Below are positions 32,947-42,362 of a DNA stretch of 64,000 bases, in pieces. The notes beneath the pieces are model-generated. The model was not told where the DNA came from, did not search any database, and saw only the letters and a list, made by a program, of their open reading frames with translations. The stretch spans positions 26,719 to 90,718 of the forward strand of contig DASTWL010000088.1 in the NCBI GenBank assembly GCA_035765895.1, in the 5' to 3' direction. Numbering within the stretch: the first letter of the stretch is position 1; every line of letters begins with the position of its first letter. Made by a program: the position numbers and the translations under genes. The stretch is from Verrucomicrobiia bacterium. Lineage in GTDB: Bacteria > Verrucomicrobiota > Verrucomicrobiia > Limisphaerales > DSYF01.

Positions 32947-35900
32947 ATGCGACAACGGTTGAAAACCCACTTTGTGATTCTATGCCTGGCCGGCATGATT
33001 GCGGGGCGTTGCGCCTTGGCGCAGGGATCGGTTGCGCCGGTGGTGCCCATGCTCGCGCAGCCCTTCGCGCTTACGAATGTGATGCTGTTGGACGGCCCCG
33101 TTCGCGAGGCGATGCTGCGGGACAAGGCCTATCTGCTGAGCCTCGATCCGAACCGGTTCCTTTACAATTTCCGGGTCAACTACGGCCTCGCGACTTCGGC
33201 GACACCCTACGGCGGCTGGGACAGTCCCGGCAGCGAACAGCGGGGGTGCGTGGTGGGGCATTATCTGACGGCCTGTTCGCAGATGTATGCCAGCACGGGC
33301 GACCCGCAGCTCAAGGCCCGGGTGGATTTCATCGTCGCGCAGTGGGCGCAGTGCCAGGCGCTCGCCACCAACGCAGGCTTTCACGCCGGCTATTTGTCCG
33401 GCTTTCCCGAATCGCACATTGATCGCGTGGTGAATCTGCAGCCCGTGTGGGCGCCCTGGTATGCGATTCATAAAATCATGGCTGGCCTCCTCGATGCCTA
33501 CCAGTGGTGTCACAACGCCCAGGCGCTCACCGTGCTGAAGAACGAGGCGGGCTGGGTGCAATACCGCATCGACCAGCTCACCACCAATCAGGTGCAGGCG
33601 ATGCTGGACAATGAGTTTGGCGGCATGGGTGAAGTGCTGGCCAACCTTTACGCCGTCACCGGCAACCCGGACCATCTGCGGCTGGCCCGGGCCTTTGATC
33701 ATGCGCGCCTGTTCGATCCGCTCGCGGCGGACATCGATCCGCTGGACGGCTATCATGCCAACACGCAAATCCCGAAAATGATCGCCGCGGCGCGCGAATA
33801 CGAGTTGACGGGCGACAGCCGTTACCATGAAATCGCCACCTTCTTCTGGCAGCGCGTGGCGCAGCATCGCTCGTTCGTAATCGGCGGGCACGGGGACCAC
33901 GAGTTCTTCTTTCCGATTGCGGATTTTCCGCGGCATCTCAGCGCGGAAACGTGCGAAACCTGCAACACCTACAACATGCTCAAGCTGACGCGGCATCTGT
34001 TTGCCTGGCAGCCGGACGCGGTCACGATGGATTTCTACGAGCGGGCCTTGTTCAACCACATCCTGGCGTCGCAGGAGCCGGAGCAGGGTATGTTCACGTA
34101 TCTCGTTTCACTCAAGCCCGGACACTTCAAGACCTATTCGACGCCGGAAAACTCCTTCTGGTGTTGCGTGGGCACGGGCATGGAAAATCACTCCAAATAT
34201 GGCGACACCATTTTCTTTCACGGCACCAACTCGCTTTACGTGAACTTGTTCATCGCCGCGCAACTGAGCTGGCCCGAGCAGGGGGTGACGCTCCGGCAGG
34301 ACACGAGCTTTCCGGAGAGCAGTCTGACGCGTCTCACGTGGCAATGCGCAGGCCCGGTGGCGCTGGACCTCAAGATCCGGCAACCCGCGTGGGCGACGAC
34401 GGGGCTGCGCGTGACCGTCAACGGCGCGGCGCAAAATCTGCCAAACGGTCCCGGCACCTACGCCACGCTTTCACGCGTCTGGCAAAACGGAGACGTCGTG
34501 GACATCGAGCTGCCGATGACCCTGCACACCGAGCCGTTGCCGCAGGACACGAACACGGTGGCATTCCTGTATGGCCCCATTGTGCTGGCGGGCGAACTCG
34601 GCACGGCGGGCATGCCGGGGAGCGATTTTGCAGGCGGTCAGCTTGATTACGTGGGCGTGGCTGATCCGCTGGTGCCGGTGCTGGTGGGTGACGATGCCAC
34701 GTTGCTGAATCACATCACGCCTGCGGCCGGCGAGCCGCTTGCATTTCAAACGCACGGGCTCGGGCAGCCGCAGGATGTGACGTTGATTCCCTTCTATCGG
34801 CTGCATCATCAGCGTTATTCGGTTTACTGGCAGCGCTACCTGCCGGCCGCGTGGACGCAGCAGGCCGCGCAGATTGCCGCGGATGAGGCGCGCCTCGTGG
34901 ACCAGGTGGCCATCGGCAATGCTGCTTCCGAAACCGCCCACGATCTGCAAAGCCAGAACAGCAACACGGGAAACGCCTTTGGCCTCAACTGGCGCGATGC
35001 CAACAACGGCGGCTGGTTCAGCTACCGGTTGGCCGTGCGGCCGAACGAAGCCGTGCAGCTGGTGGTGAAGTATTGGGGCAGCGACACCGGCGGGCGGGTG
35101 TTCGACATCCTGGTGGACGGGCAGAACCTCGCCACGCAGACGCTCGACAACAATCAGCCCGGCCAGCTCTTTGACGTTGCCTATTCCGTGCCGCCCGAAT
35201 GGACGTCGGGCAAGACGAACGTGACCGTCCAATTCCAGGCCCACAGCGGTTTGATGGCGGGCGGCATATTCGGGTTGCGGTTGCAAACCACCTTTGATCC
35301 GGGAGCGTTGATGACGTTGAGCCTGAACGTGACGCCGCATCCGGCGCCCGATGTGCGCCAGAGCGCGCAGGCGCTGGCGACGTATCAAAACCTCGCCGAT
35401 CATCCGGTGCCGGGCAGTCCGTGGCTCGTCTTCACGTCCAGTGACACAAACGTTTTCACGGTCAGCACCAATGGCGTCATTCAACCGGTGCGCGGCGGCA
35501 CGGCAACCTTGACGGCCAAATATCTCGGCCTGACGGCGTCCCGGCCCGTGACGGTGACCAACCGTCCGCCGCCCGCGCCGCGCCATCGTTACTCCTTCAA
35601 CGCGGCGAATGTCGTAAACGGCACGAACGTGGTGGATGCCTGGCATCCGGACGAGGCGATGTGGCGGGCCGTGTTGCGTGGTCAGGCGGTCATCAGCGAC
35701 GGACAGCTCGTGTTGAACGGCGCGACCGGCACATTCGTGGAATTGCCGTCGGGGTTGTTCAATGGTTACGACGCCGTCACCGTGGAGGCGTGGGCCGCCT
35801 TCGACAATTCGCCCGTGTGGTCCTATCTCTTCGCGTTTGGCGACACGCTCGGCTCGGGGCAGGGGGCCGGCGGTTTCTGGTTCACGCCGCATTCCGGCTT

Positions 35901-36453
35901 TGGTGACCACCGGCTGATTCTCTCCGATGTTCCCGGCGATGAATGGCTGGTTACGCGGTCCGGTGTCCTCGACAACCAAGGGTTGAAACACATCGTGGCG
36001 GTGATTGATCCCGATTACGGCTACGAGGCGCTGTATCTCGACGGCGTTCTGGTGAACGAACGCAACGACGTGCCGTTCGGCATGAACGCCCTGACGAATG
36101 CGCACAGTTATCTGGGCAAATCGACGTTCGCGTGGGATCCGTTCATGGTTGGCCGCATTCGCGAAGTGCGCCTCTATCAGGGACGCTGGTCGGCGGCGGA
36201 CGTGTCGGCCTCGTTTGCGGCGGGCCCCGCGCGCGTGCCGGTGCAATTGCACACCGCAGCAGACGCGGCGAGCCAACGCTGTGTGTTGTCCTGGGTGCCG
36301 GCGGACACCAACGTGTCGTTGCAGTGGGCCACCAATCTGGGGCCGACCACGGCGTGGGTCGATTTGGCGCTGACGCCGGTGGTGAGCAACGAACAATGCG
36401 TGGTGACGTTGCCGCTGACGAATGCCGCGATGTTTTTCCGGCTGAAACTGTAA
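32947..36453 (+). CDS. Secreted multidomain GH127-family enzyme (beta-L-arabinofuranosidase-like)
   Basis: The ATG at 32947 gives 1168 residues with a signal peptide ending near ALAQG (residue 27). Residues about 40-640 form the GH127 (DUF1680) alpha/alpha barrel and beta-sandwich. The cysteine-zinc active site is visible as E337/C339 in ETCETCNTYNML and C406/C407 in FWCCVGTGMENH, with spacing like HypBA1 (E338, C340, C417, C418). Further modules follow: a galactose-binding-like region (about 700-790), a BIG2 Ig-like domain (about 800-880, GVIQPVRGGTATLTAKY), a LamG-like domain (about 885-1090), and a short tail ending FFRLKL. It should release terminal beta-L-arabinofuranose. Copy A of the regulon element and a terminator-bearing leader precede it. 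Confidence 0.88.
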   Translation: MRQRLKTHFVILCLAGMIAGRCALAQGSVAPVVPMLAQPFALTNVMLLDGPVREAMLRDKAYLLSLDPNRFLYNFRVNYGLATSATPYGGWDSPGSEQRGCVVGHYLTACSQMYASTGDPQLKARVDFIVAQWAQCQALATNAGFHAGYLSGFPESHIDRVVNLQPVWAPWYAIHKIMAGLLDAYQWCHNAQALTVLKNEAGWVQYRIDQLTTNQVQAMLDNEFGGMGEVLANLYAVTGNPDHLRLARAFDHARLFDPLAADIDPLDGYHANTQIPKMIAAAREYELTGDSRYHEIATFFWQRVAQHRSFVIGGHGDHEFFFPIADFPRHLSAETCETCNTYNMLKLTRHLFAWQPDAVTMDFYERALFNHILASQEPEQGMFTYLVSLKPGHFKTYSTPENSFWCCVGTGMENHSKYGDTIFFHGTNSLYVNLFIAAQLSWPEQGVTLRQDTSFPESSLTRLTWQCAGPVALDLKIRQPAWATTGLRVTVNGAAQNLPNGPGTYATLSRVWQNGDVVDIELPMTLHTEPLPQDTNTVAFLYGPIVLAGELGTAGMPGSDFAGGQLDYVGVADPLVPVLVGDDATLLNHITPAAGEPLAFQTHGLGQPQDVTLIPFYRLHHQRYSVYWQRYLPAAWTQQAAQIAADEARLVDQVAIGNAASETAHDLQSQNSNTGNAFGLNWRDANNGGWFSYRLAVRPNEAVQLVVKYWGSDTGGRVFDILVDGQNLATQTLDNNQPGQLFDVAYSVPPEWTSGKTNVTVQFQAHSGLMAGGIFGLRLQTTFDPGALMTLSLNVTPHPAPDVRQSAQALATYQNLADHPVPGSPWLVFTSSDTNVFTVSTNGVIQPVRGGTATLTAKYLGLTASRPVTVTNRPPPAPRHRYSFNAANVVNGTNVVDAWHPDEAMWRAVLRGQAVISDGQLVLNGATGTFVELPSGLFNGYDAVTVEAWAAFDNSPVWSYLFAFGDTLGSGQGAGGFWFTPHSGFGDHRLILSDVPGDEWLVTRSGVLDNQGLKHIVAVIDPDYGYEALYLDGVLVNERNDVPFGMNALTNAHSYLGKSTFAWDPFMVGRIREVRLYQGRWSAADVSASFAAGPARVPVQLHTAADAASQRCVLSWVPADTNVSLQWATNLGPTTAWVDLALTPVVSNEQCVVTLPLTNAAMFFRLKL

Positions 36454-36502
36454 ACAGAGGAGATGTTGGTGGGCGCCGGTGTGCCCCGTGATTTTTCCTG
36501 TT

Positions 36503-36550
36503 TGTCACCCAATCATGCGACGTGTGAGGGTGGAATGCATCGCCTAGTCT
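36503..36550 (+). promoter_or_regulatory. Regulon operator/promoter, copy B (giant protein 1)
   Basis: TGTCAC-N8-GCGACG (36503-36522), then 22 nt, then TAGTCT (36545-36550). This copy departs from the ARGAC extension (it has GTGTG) but has the best -10. Transcription would start near 36557, with a leader of about 175 nt to the ATG at 36731. Confidence 0.65.
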
Positions 36551-36730
36551 GCGACTTACCTTGTTTTACACCCCGGTTCAGTTTGCGCGCTTCTCGGCGT
36601 TGCTTTGTCAACGGCGGTCGCGGCTGTCGTCTGGCAGCGTCTCCCAAACGATGTGCACACCCCGGCATCCGGCGTGAACGGATCACCGATGTATTTCAAG
36701 GACCCTGCAAACCCCCATAACAAAAGAACC

Positions 36731-39700
36731 ATGAACCCAACCCCTCATCGATCGGAAATAAGAACCTTGCTTGGTGTTGCTGCCTGCGCTGCGCTGGCGG
36801 TCGGCCCCGGTTTGACGACCCGCGCGGCGGATCGCTTCTGGAACGCTGGCACGGCCAGTTACACCAACGCCGCCAACTGGACGGGCGGTGTGGTCCCAGG
36901 CTCGCTGGACAACGCCATCAACGACAACGGCACCAACAATGTCGTGCAGATCAACGCCGGTGATCCCGACTGGACGGTCAGTCAGATTCGCGGCGGCAAC
37001 AGCCTCGGCAACGGGGCGTTCGCGCAGAATGGCGCCACGGTGAGGACGCTGGGAACCAACTACAACGGCCCGGTCATTTCCGAGTTTTTTACGCCCTTCC
37101 GCCTGGGCGTGGTCGCGGCGGACACGGGTGTTTACACCTTGAATGATGGCACGCTCAACTACGGCACCGGCCCGCTGCACGTCGGCGAAGTCGGCACCGG
37201 CATTCTGAACATCAATGGCGGCACGCTTACGGGCAGCGGCGTGTTCACTGTAAATTCGGGGGGCATCGCCGTTCCCAATCCAGCCGTGCTCACCGCGACG
37301 GCGGGACATGGTCCGTATCTGGGTGACTATACTTATTTCGAGCAGGGTTACTCGACCACCGCGCCGACCAAGGGCCTGCCTCCCGCGGGCACAACGATCG
37401 TCAGCGTGACGCAGTCGGACCATTCCTACACCTTTGCGCCAAGTTACACGGCCAACAATGCGGTGATCCTGGATGCCGCGGTGCCCACCGCCACCATCAC
37501 CTTGTCAACGCCGACGGCGCTTGCGGGACTCTCGTTCATGGGCAGCGCCGGCAACGGGCCCGTGACCAACAACTACACGGTGCATTACGCTTCGGGCGCG
37601 AACGACACGGGCGTTCTGATCGTTCCGGACTGGTTCGGTTCCGGCCAGGAAGTCTTGAACGTCGAGGCCCGCGTGGACGGGCGTGGGCTCAATTTTCAAT
37701 ATCCCGGCACGGCCGGTGGCAATCCGGTGGGCAATGCGCCTTACCTGCTGGCAGCGGACATTTACCTGGTCAACACCGACAAGGTGGTGAGCATTGATCT
37801 GAGCTACGTGGGCGGCAACGGCAACTCGTTCGCCACGGCCACCATCATGGGCGTCAGCGGCCTGGCCGTGGGCGGCTCAACATTCGATCCCCTGGCCATC
37901 AGCGGCTACAACGCCGACGTGGTGATTGAAGCGGGTGCGCCCAGCCCCGTGGTGGCCAGCACGGTGCTGGACGTGGTGAACCAGACCGGCGGCACCAACA
38001 CCGTCGGCCAGTTGTGGGTGGCGCAGGGCAAAAACGCCCACGCCGTTTACAATCTGCATGGCGGGGCGGTCAATTCGACCGATTGGGAAGTCATCGGCCG
38101 CTCGGGAGGTTACGGCATCATGAACATCGACGGCGGCGTTCTCACCCACACCAGTGGCGGCCAGCCGGCCTTCATCATCGGCAGCGGCGCCGGTGACAAC
38201 AGTGTTTCAAACTCTGTTGGAATTTTGAATCAGAGCGGCGGCACCATCAACTGCAACAGCGAATACTGGCTGGGTGAAAACACCCTCACGGTGGCCACGA
38301 ACAACATCAGCAGCAACGCGGTGGTGAACATCAACAGCTGGTTGTCCATTGGTCGCGGCGGCGTGGGCGTCATCAACATGACCGGCGGCGCGCTCAACAA
38401 GAATGGCAACGGGGCCTTCATCGTTGGTGACGGCGGCAACGGCATCTTCAACCAGAGCGGTGGCACGAACATCACCGACGGCGAACTGTGGGTGGGCAAC
38501 AGCGGCAGCGGCCACTTCGGCACCGTCAACATCAGCGGCGGTTTGCTCGTCGCGAACAACTGGTTCCAGGTCGGCCGCGGAGCGGCGACGGCGACGCTCA
38601 ACTTCTCCGGCGGCACAATCCACAAGACCACCGGCGTGGGCGGCAATTTCATCATCGGTGACAACAACAACGGCACGGTCATTCAGACGGGCGGCACGTT
38701 CATCGATGACGCGGACTACTGGATCGGCAACAACGGCACCGGCCTGCTGGATTTGAACAACGGCACGGTGACCGTGGGAGGCACGGTCTATGTCGGTCTG
38801 GGTTCCGGCAACGGCACGATGAACTTGAACGGCGGCACGTTCACCGCAGGCGAAATTGCCGGTGGCGGCGCGAGCAGCACCGTGAACTTCAACGGTGGCA
38901 CGCTGGCGGCCCATGGCGACAATGCGAACTTCATGCACGACGTGACCTCGGCGAACCTGCGCACGAACGGAATGATAATCGACTCGCAAGGCTTCAATGT
39001 GACCCTGTCCCAGGCCCTGGCCGATTACGGCGAAGGGGGCGGCGTCACCAAATTGGGCAGCGGCACGGTTAACTTCACGGGTTACAATTACTACACCGGT
39101 CCGACGGTTGTGAGCGCCGGCAAGCTGAACGTCGCCGCCAATTCCGGTGGCGGCAGCTTCACGGTGGCCGACGGGGCAACGCTCGGAGTGGTCACGCCTT
39201 ACCTCAATGCGCAACTGACGGCGACCAGTCTCACCTTGGGCACGGCGGGTGCCTCTTCCCTGGATCTGGACATGGGACTCTTCGGGAACAACTCCTCCGC
39301 GCTGGTCGGGGTGAGCGGAACCTTGACCGTCAACGGCACCGTCACCGTGAACGTGCCAAATGGCGCCTTCAGCGTCGGGACGATTCCGTTGATCAGCTAC
39401 GCGAGCAAGGCGGGTTCCGGCACGCTGGCCACCGGCGTGCTGCCTCCGGGTGTCTCCGGCTATGTCACCAATGACGTTCTGAACAACACCGTTGAACTGG
39501 TGGTCACCGCGGCGGCGGCTCCTCGTTGGGACGGCACGGTGAATGGCGACTGGGATTTCGCGACGGCCAACTGGGTTGATATCGTGACCGCCAACCCGGC
39601 GGTATATCAGGATGGTAATCCAGTCGTCTTCAACGACTCGGCCTTGGGCACGACCTCCATTAACGTGGCGACCAATGTCAATCCCAGCAGCATGGTGTTT

Positions 39701-42016
39701 ACCAATGACGCCCTGAACTACACGCTCACGGGCCACAAGATTGGCGGCAGCACCGGCTTGCTGAAGCAGGGGACGGGCACGGTGATCATCGGCAACACGA
39801 ACGATTTCACCGGCCCGGTCACGATTCAGGGCGGCACGTTGGTCGTGTCCAATCTGGCTAACGGCGGTTCACCCAGCGCGCTGGGTGCCTCGTCGTCGGC
39901 TTCCGCCAATCTGGTGCTGGCCAACGGCACATTGAGTTATGTCGGACCGGCGACGGCCATCAACCGTGGTTACCGGGTGCAGAGCACCAACAGCACGATC
40001 GATGTGCAGAACAACCTGGCCTTGAGCGGTCTCGTGACGGCGACGCCCGGCAGCGGTTCCGCGAAGACGGGCCCGGCGCAACTGACCTACACCGGGGTTG
40101 GCGTCAATGAACTCTCCGGCGGACCCCAGCCCGGCTACAACGTGGTCCAGGGCACGGTGGTGTTTGATGGTTCGGGCGGTGGCCAGACGAACCACAATCA
40201 AAACGAATTCTGGGTCGGTGGCACGCCGGCTTATGGTGCGTCCCTCATCCTGACCAACACCACTCTGAACGTGGACAGTTGGTTTGGCGTGGGCCGGGGC
40301 AACGGCACGGTGGGCAACGTCTCCAGCGTGACCCTCTACAATTCCGCCCTGAACGTGGGCAACATGTCGATCGGCTGGGACAACGGAATCGTCGGCAACC
40401 TGGCCTCGCAGTTCCTGACGTTGAACGGCAGTTCTACCATCACCAACCGCGGTGACCAGAACCTCGGCGAGAGTGGCGGCTCCAGCGCGACCATCCACAT
40501 CAATGACAACTCGGTGTTGTGGTGCCAGAACCGCTGCTACATTGGTCTGAATGCCAATGCCACCGGCACGGTGGCCATTGCGAACTCGGGCAAAATGGTG
40601 ATCAACAACGGCTGGTTCTCCATCGGCAACGGCGACAACGGAAACGGCTCGCTGTCGCTCAAGGACAATGCCAGTGTCTATGTGTCGAGTGATTTCAACA
40701 TCACCGATACCGGGCTCAGCATCGGTTCACTCACGTTGCAGGGCAACGCCGTGGCCAGCGGCAACGCGGTCTATGTCGGCAAATCCGGCGGCAGCACCGG
40801 CACGGTGACCATGTCGGGCGGCACGTTCGTGGCCCGGGGTGGTGACTTCCGCGTGGGCAGCGATGGCAATGCGACGTTCAATCAAACCGGCGGCACGGCC
40901 ATCGTGACCAACTGGGGTGTAATCGGACGCAACTCCGGCAGCGTCGGGGTTTACAACCTCTCGGGCGGCTCCTTCATCAAGGTTAACTCGGGCAGCCGCG
41001 TCAACGTCGGCGAAAACGGCACGGGCACACTCAACGTTTCCGGCACGGGCGCCTTGGTCGTGAAAAACGGTCAACTGGACGTCACCTCGGGCGGCGGCAG
41101 CGGCACCATTAACCTCAATGGCGGTTCGATCACCGCGCCGCAGGTGACCCACGTCGGCAGCGGCACCGCGACGTTCAACTTCAACGGCGGCACCCTCATC
41201 GCCGGCAGCGGCGCCAATGCCAACTTCATGAACGGGCTGACCGCGGCCAATGTGCTCGCCAACGGCGCGATCATTGACAGCGGAGCCAACGTCATCAACA
41301 TCGGCCAGGCGTTGCTGGATGGCACGGGCGGTGGCGGCTTGACCAAACTGGGTTCAGGCACGCTGCGACTGAACGGCGCGAATACCTACACCGGGCTTAC
41401 GGTGGTCAGCAACGGCGTCCTCGGCGGCACCGGTTCCATCGCCGGCTCCGTGACGGTGGTCACCGGTGCAGCGCTTGCACCGGGCGCTTCGGTGGGCACG
41501 CTCACGGTCGGCGGCAATCTGACCCTCAACGGCAACCTCGTCATCGAAGTGGACAAGTCGCTGGCGCAGTCCAACGACATGGCGAACGTGACGGGCACGC
41601 TAACCTCCTCGGGGGCGGGCACCGTCACCGTGACGAACCTCGGAACCAACGCGATTGTTGTCGGGGACAAATTCACGCTCTTCAACAAGCCACTGACCGG
41701 TGGCGGGTCGTTGACGGTGGTGGGCAGTGGAGTGACGTGGATCAACAACCTCGCAGTCGATGGCAGCATTACGGCCCAGTCGAGCGCGGTTTCTACCACA
41801 CCGGTGTCCTTGGGCAGCACGGTCAGTGGCGGCAACGTCAGCCTGACCTGGCCGGCGGACCACACCGGCTGGCGGCTCGAAGTGCAGACCAACTCCCTGA
41901 GCAGCGGCCTGGGCACCAACTGGGTGACCTGGCCGAACTCGACGGGCACCAACGCGGTCAGCATTCCGGTGAATCCGACCAATCCGTCGGTGTTCTTCCG
42001 CCTGGTGTATCCGTAA
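36731..42016 (+). CDS. Giant secreted beta-helix protein with autotransporter-associated repeats, paralogue 1
   Basis: The ATG at 36731 gives 1761 residues with a signal peptide ending near TTRAAD (residue 34). Most of the protein is Gly/Asn/Thr-rich short repeats (GIFNQSGGTNITDGELWVGNSGSG type) expected to form a long right-handed beta-helix. Passenger-associated transport repeats of the form GGGVTKLGSGTVNFTGYNYYTG occur near residue 766 and again near 1533. No outer-membrane barrel domain is present. The last 75 residues (LTWPADHTGWRLEVQTNSLS to FFRLVYP) nearly match those of the next gene, suggesting a sorting or anchoring domain. An adhesin, surface scaffold or polysaccharide-binding role is likely but unproven. 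Own operator (copy B) and terminator. Confidence 0.85.
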   Translation: MNPTPHRSEIRTLLGVAACAALAVGPGLTTRAADRFWNAGTASYTNAANWTGGVVPGSLDNAINDNGTNNVVQINAGDPDWTVSQIRGGNSLGNGAFAQNGATVRTLGTNYNGPVISEFFTPFRLGVVAADTGVYTLNDGTLNYGTGPLHVGEVGTGILNINGGTLTGSGVFTVNSGGIAVPNPAVLTATAGHGPYLGDYTYFEQGYSTTAPTKGLPPAGTTIVSVTQSDHSYTFAPSYTANNAVILDAAVPTATITLSTPTALAGLSFMGSAGNGPVTNNYTVHYASGANDTGVLIVPDWFGSGQEVLNVEARVDGRGLNFQYPGTAGGNPVGNAPYLLAADIYLVNTDKVVSIDLSYVGGNGNSFATATIMGVSGLAVGGSTFDPLAISGYNADVVIEAGAPSPVVASTVLDVVNQTGGTNTVGQLWVAQGKNAHAVYNLHGGAVNSTDWEVIGRSGGYGIMNIDGGVLTHTSGGQPAFIIGSGAGDNSVSNSVGILNQSGGTINCNSEYWLGENTLTVATNNISSNAVVNINSWLSIGRGGVGVINMTGGALNKNGNGAFIVGDGGNGIFNQSGGTNITDGELWVGNSGSGHFGTVNISGGLLVANNWFQVGRGAATATLNFSGGTIHKTTGVGGNFIIGDNNNGTVIQTGGTFIDDADYWIGNNGTGLLDLNNGTVTVGGTVYVGLGSGNGTMNLNGGTFTAGEIAGGGASSTVNFNGGTLAAHGDNANFMHDVTSANLRTNGMIIDSQGFNVTLSQALADYGEGGGVTKLGSGTVNFTGYNYYTGPTVVSAGKLNVAANSGGGSFTVADGATLGVVTPYLNAQLTATSLTLGTAGASSLDLDMGLFGNNSSALVGVSGTLTVNGTVTVNVPNGAFSVGTIPLISYASKAGSGTLATGVLPPGVSGYVTNDVLNNTVELVVTAAAAPRWDGTVNGDWDFATANWVDIVTANPAVYQDGNPVVFNDSALGTTSINVATNVNPSSMVFTNDALNYTLTGHKIGGSTGLLKQGTGTVIIGNTNDFTGPVTIQGGTLVVSNLANGGSPSALGASSSASANLVLANGTLSYVGPATAINRGYRVQSTNSTIDVQNNLALSGLVTATPGSGSAKTGPAQLTYTGVGVNELSGGPQPGYNVVQGTVVFDGSGGGQTNHNQNEFWVGGTPAYGASLILTNTTLNVDSWFGVGRGNGTVGNVSSVTLYNSALNVGNMSIGWDNGIVGNLASQFLTLNGSSTITNRGDQNLGESGGSSATIHINDNSVLWCQNRCYIGLNANATGTVAIANSGKMVINNGWFSIGNGDNGNGSLSLKDNASVYVSSDFNITDTGLSIGSLTLQGNAVASGNAVYVGKSGGSTGTVTMSGGTFVARGGDFRVGSDGNATFNQTGGTAIVTNWGVIGRNSGSVGVYNLSGGSFIKVNSGSRVNVGENGTGTLNVSGTGALVVKNGQLDVTSGGGSGTINLNGGSITAPQVTHVGSGTATFNFNGGTLIAGSGANANFMNGLTAANVLANGAIIDSGANVINIGQALLDGTGGGGLTKLGSGTLRLNGANTYTGLTVVSNGVLGGTGSIAGSVTVVTGAALAPGASVGTLTVGGNLTLNGNLVIEVDKSLAQSNDMANVTGTLTSSGAGTVTVTNLGTNAIVVGDKFTLFNKPLTGGGSLTVVGSGVTWINNLAVDGSITAQSSAVSTTPVSLGSTVSGGNVSLTWPADHTGWRLEVQTNSLSSGLGTNWVTWPNSTGTNAVSIPVNPTNPSVFFRLVYP

Positions 42017-42052
42017 GCGGTTGCGCGTTACGGCGCAGGAAAAGCATTCGCG

Positions 42053-42083
42053 CGAGGCGCAGTCTTCGGACTGCGCCTCGTTT
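42053..42083 (+). terminator. Intrinsic terminator after giant protein 1
   Basis: CGAGGCGCAGTC (42053-42064), UUCG tetraloop, GACTGCGCCTCG (42069-42080) and TTT: a perfect 12-bp stem 36 bp after the stop. The T-run is short. Confidence 0.8.
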
Positions 42084-42181
42084 GCTTCTGGACGTTGAAT
42101 GCTTTCCCGCAGCGCGGCGAATTGACCGGCCAGCCGCCGGCATTCCGCGATTTCGTCGGGCAAAAGTATGCGCCGCCAACC

Positions 42182-42229
42182 TGTCACCATTTCATGCGAC
42201 AGGACGTGGTGGATGGGCGATTATAGGGT
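42182..42229 (+). promoter_or_regulatory. Regulon operator/promoter, copy C (giant protein 2)
   Basis: TGTCAC-N8-GCGACA (42182-42201), core CATGCGACAGGAC; AGGACG at the -35 position, 17-bp spacer, TAGGGT (42224-42229). The start would be near 42236, giving a leader of about 127 nt. The 42017-42362 intergenic region holds only this, the terminator and the leader. Confidence 0.7.
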
Positions 42230-42362
42230 TAAAGCGCTCCAGTTGCCGTGAACGCAGAAGTCTCAAACCCGTGACCATGGATTGCCGTCGCAACAAGTCA
42301 GGCCAGTGTGCCTGTTAGCTGACGTTTCGCTGGCTGAAATCCCACAACAACCGTTACCTCAC

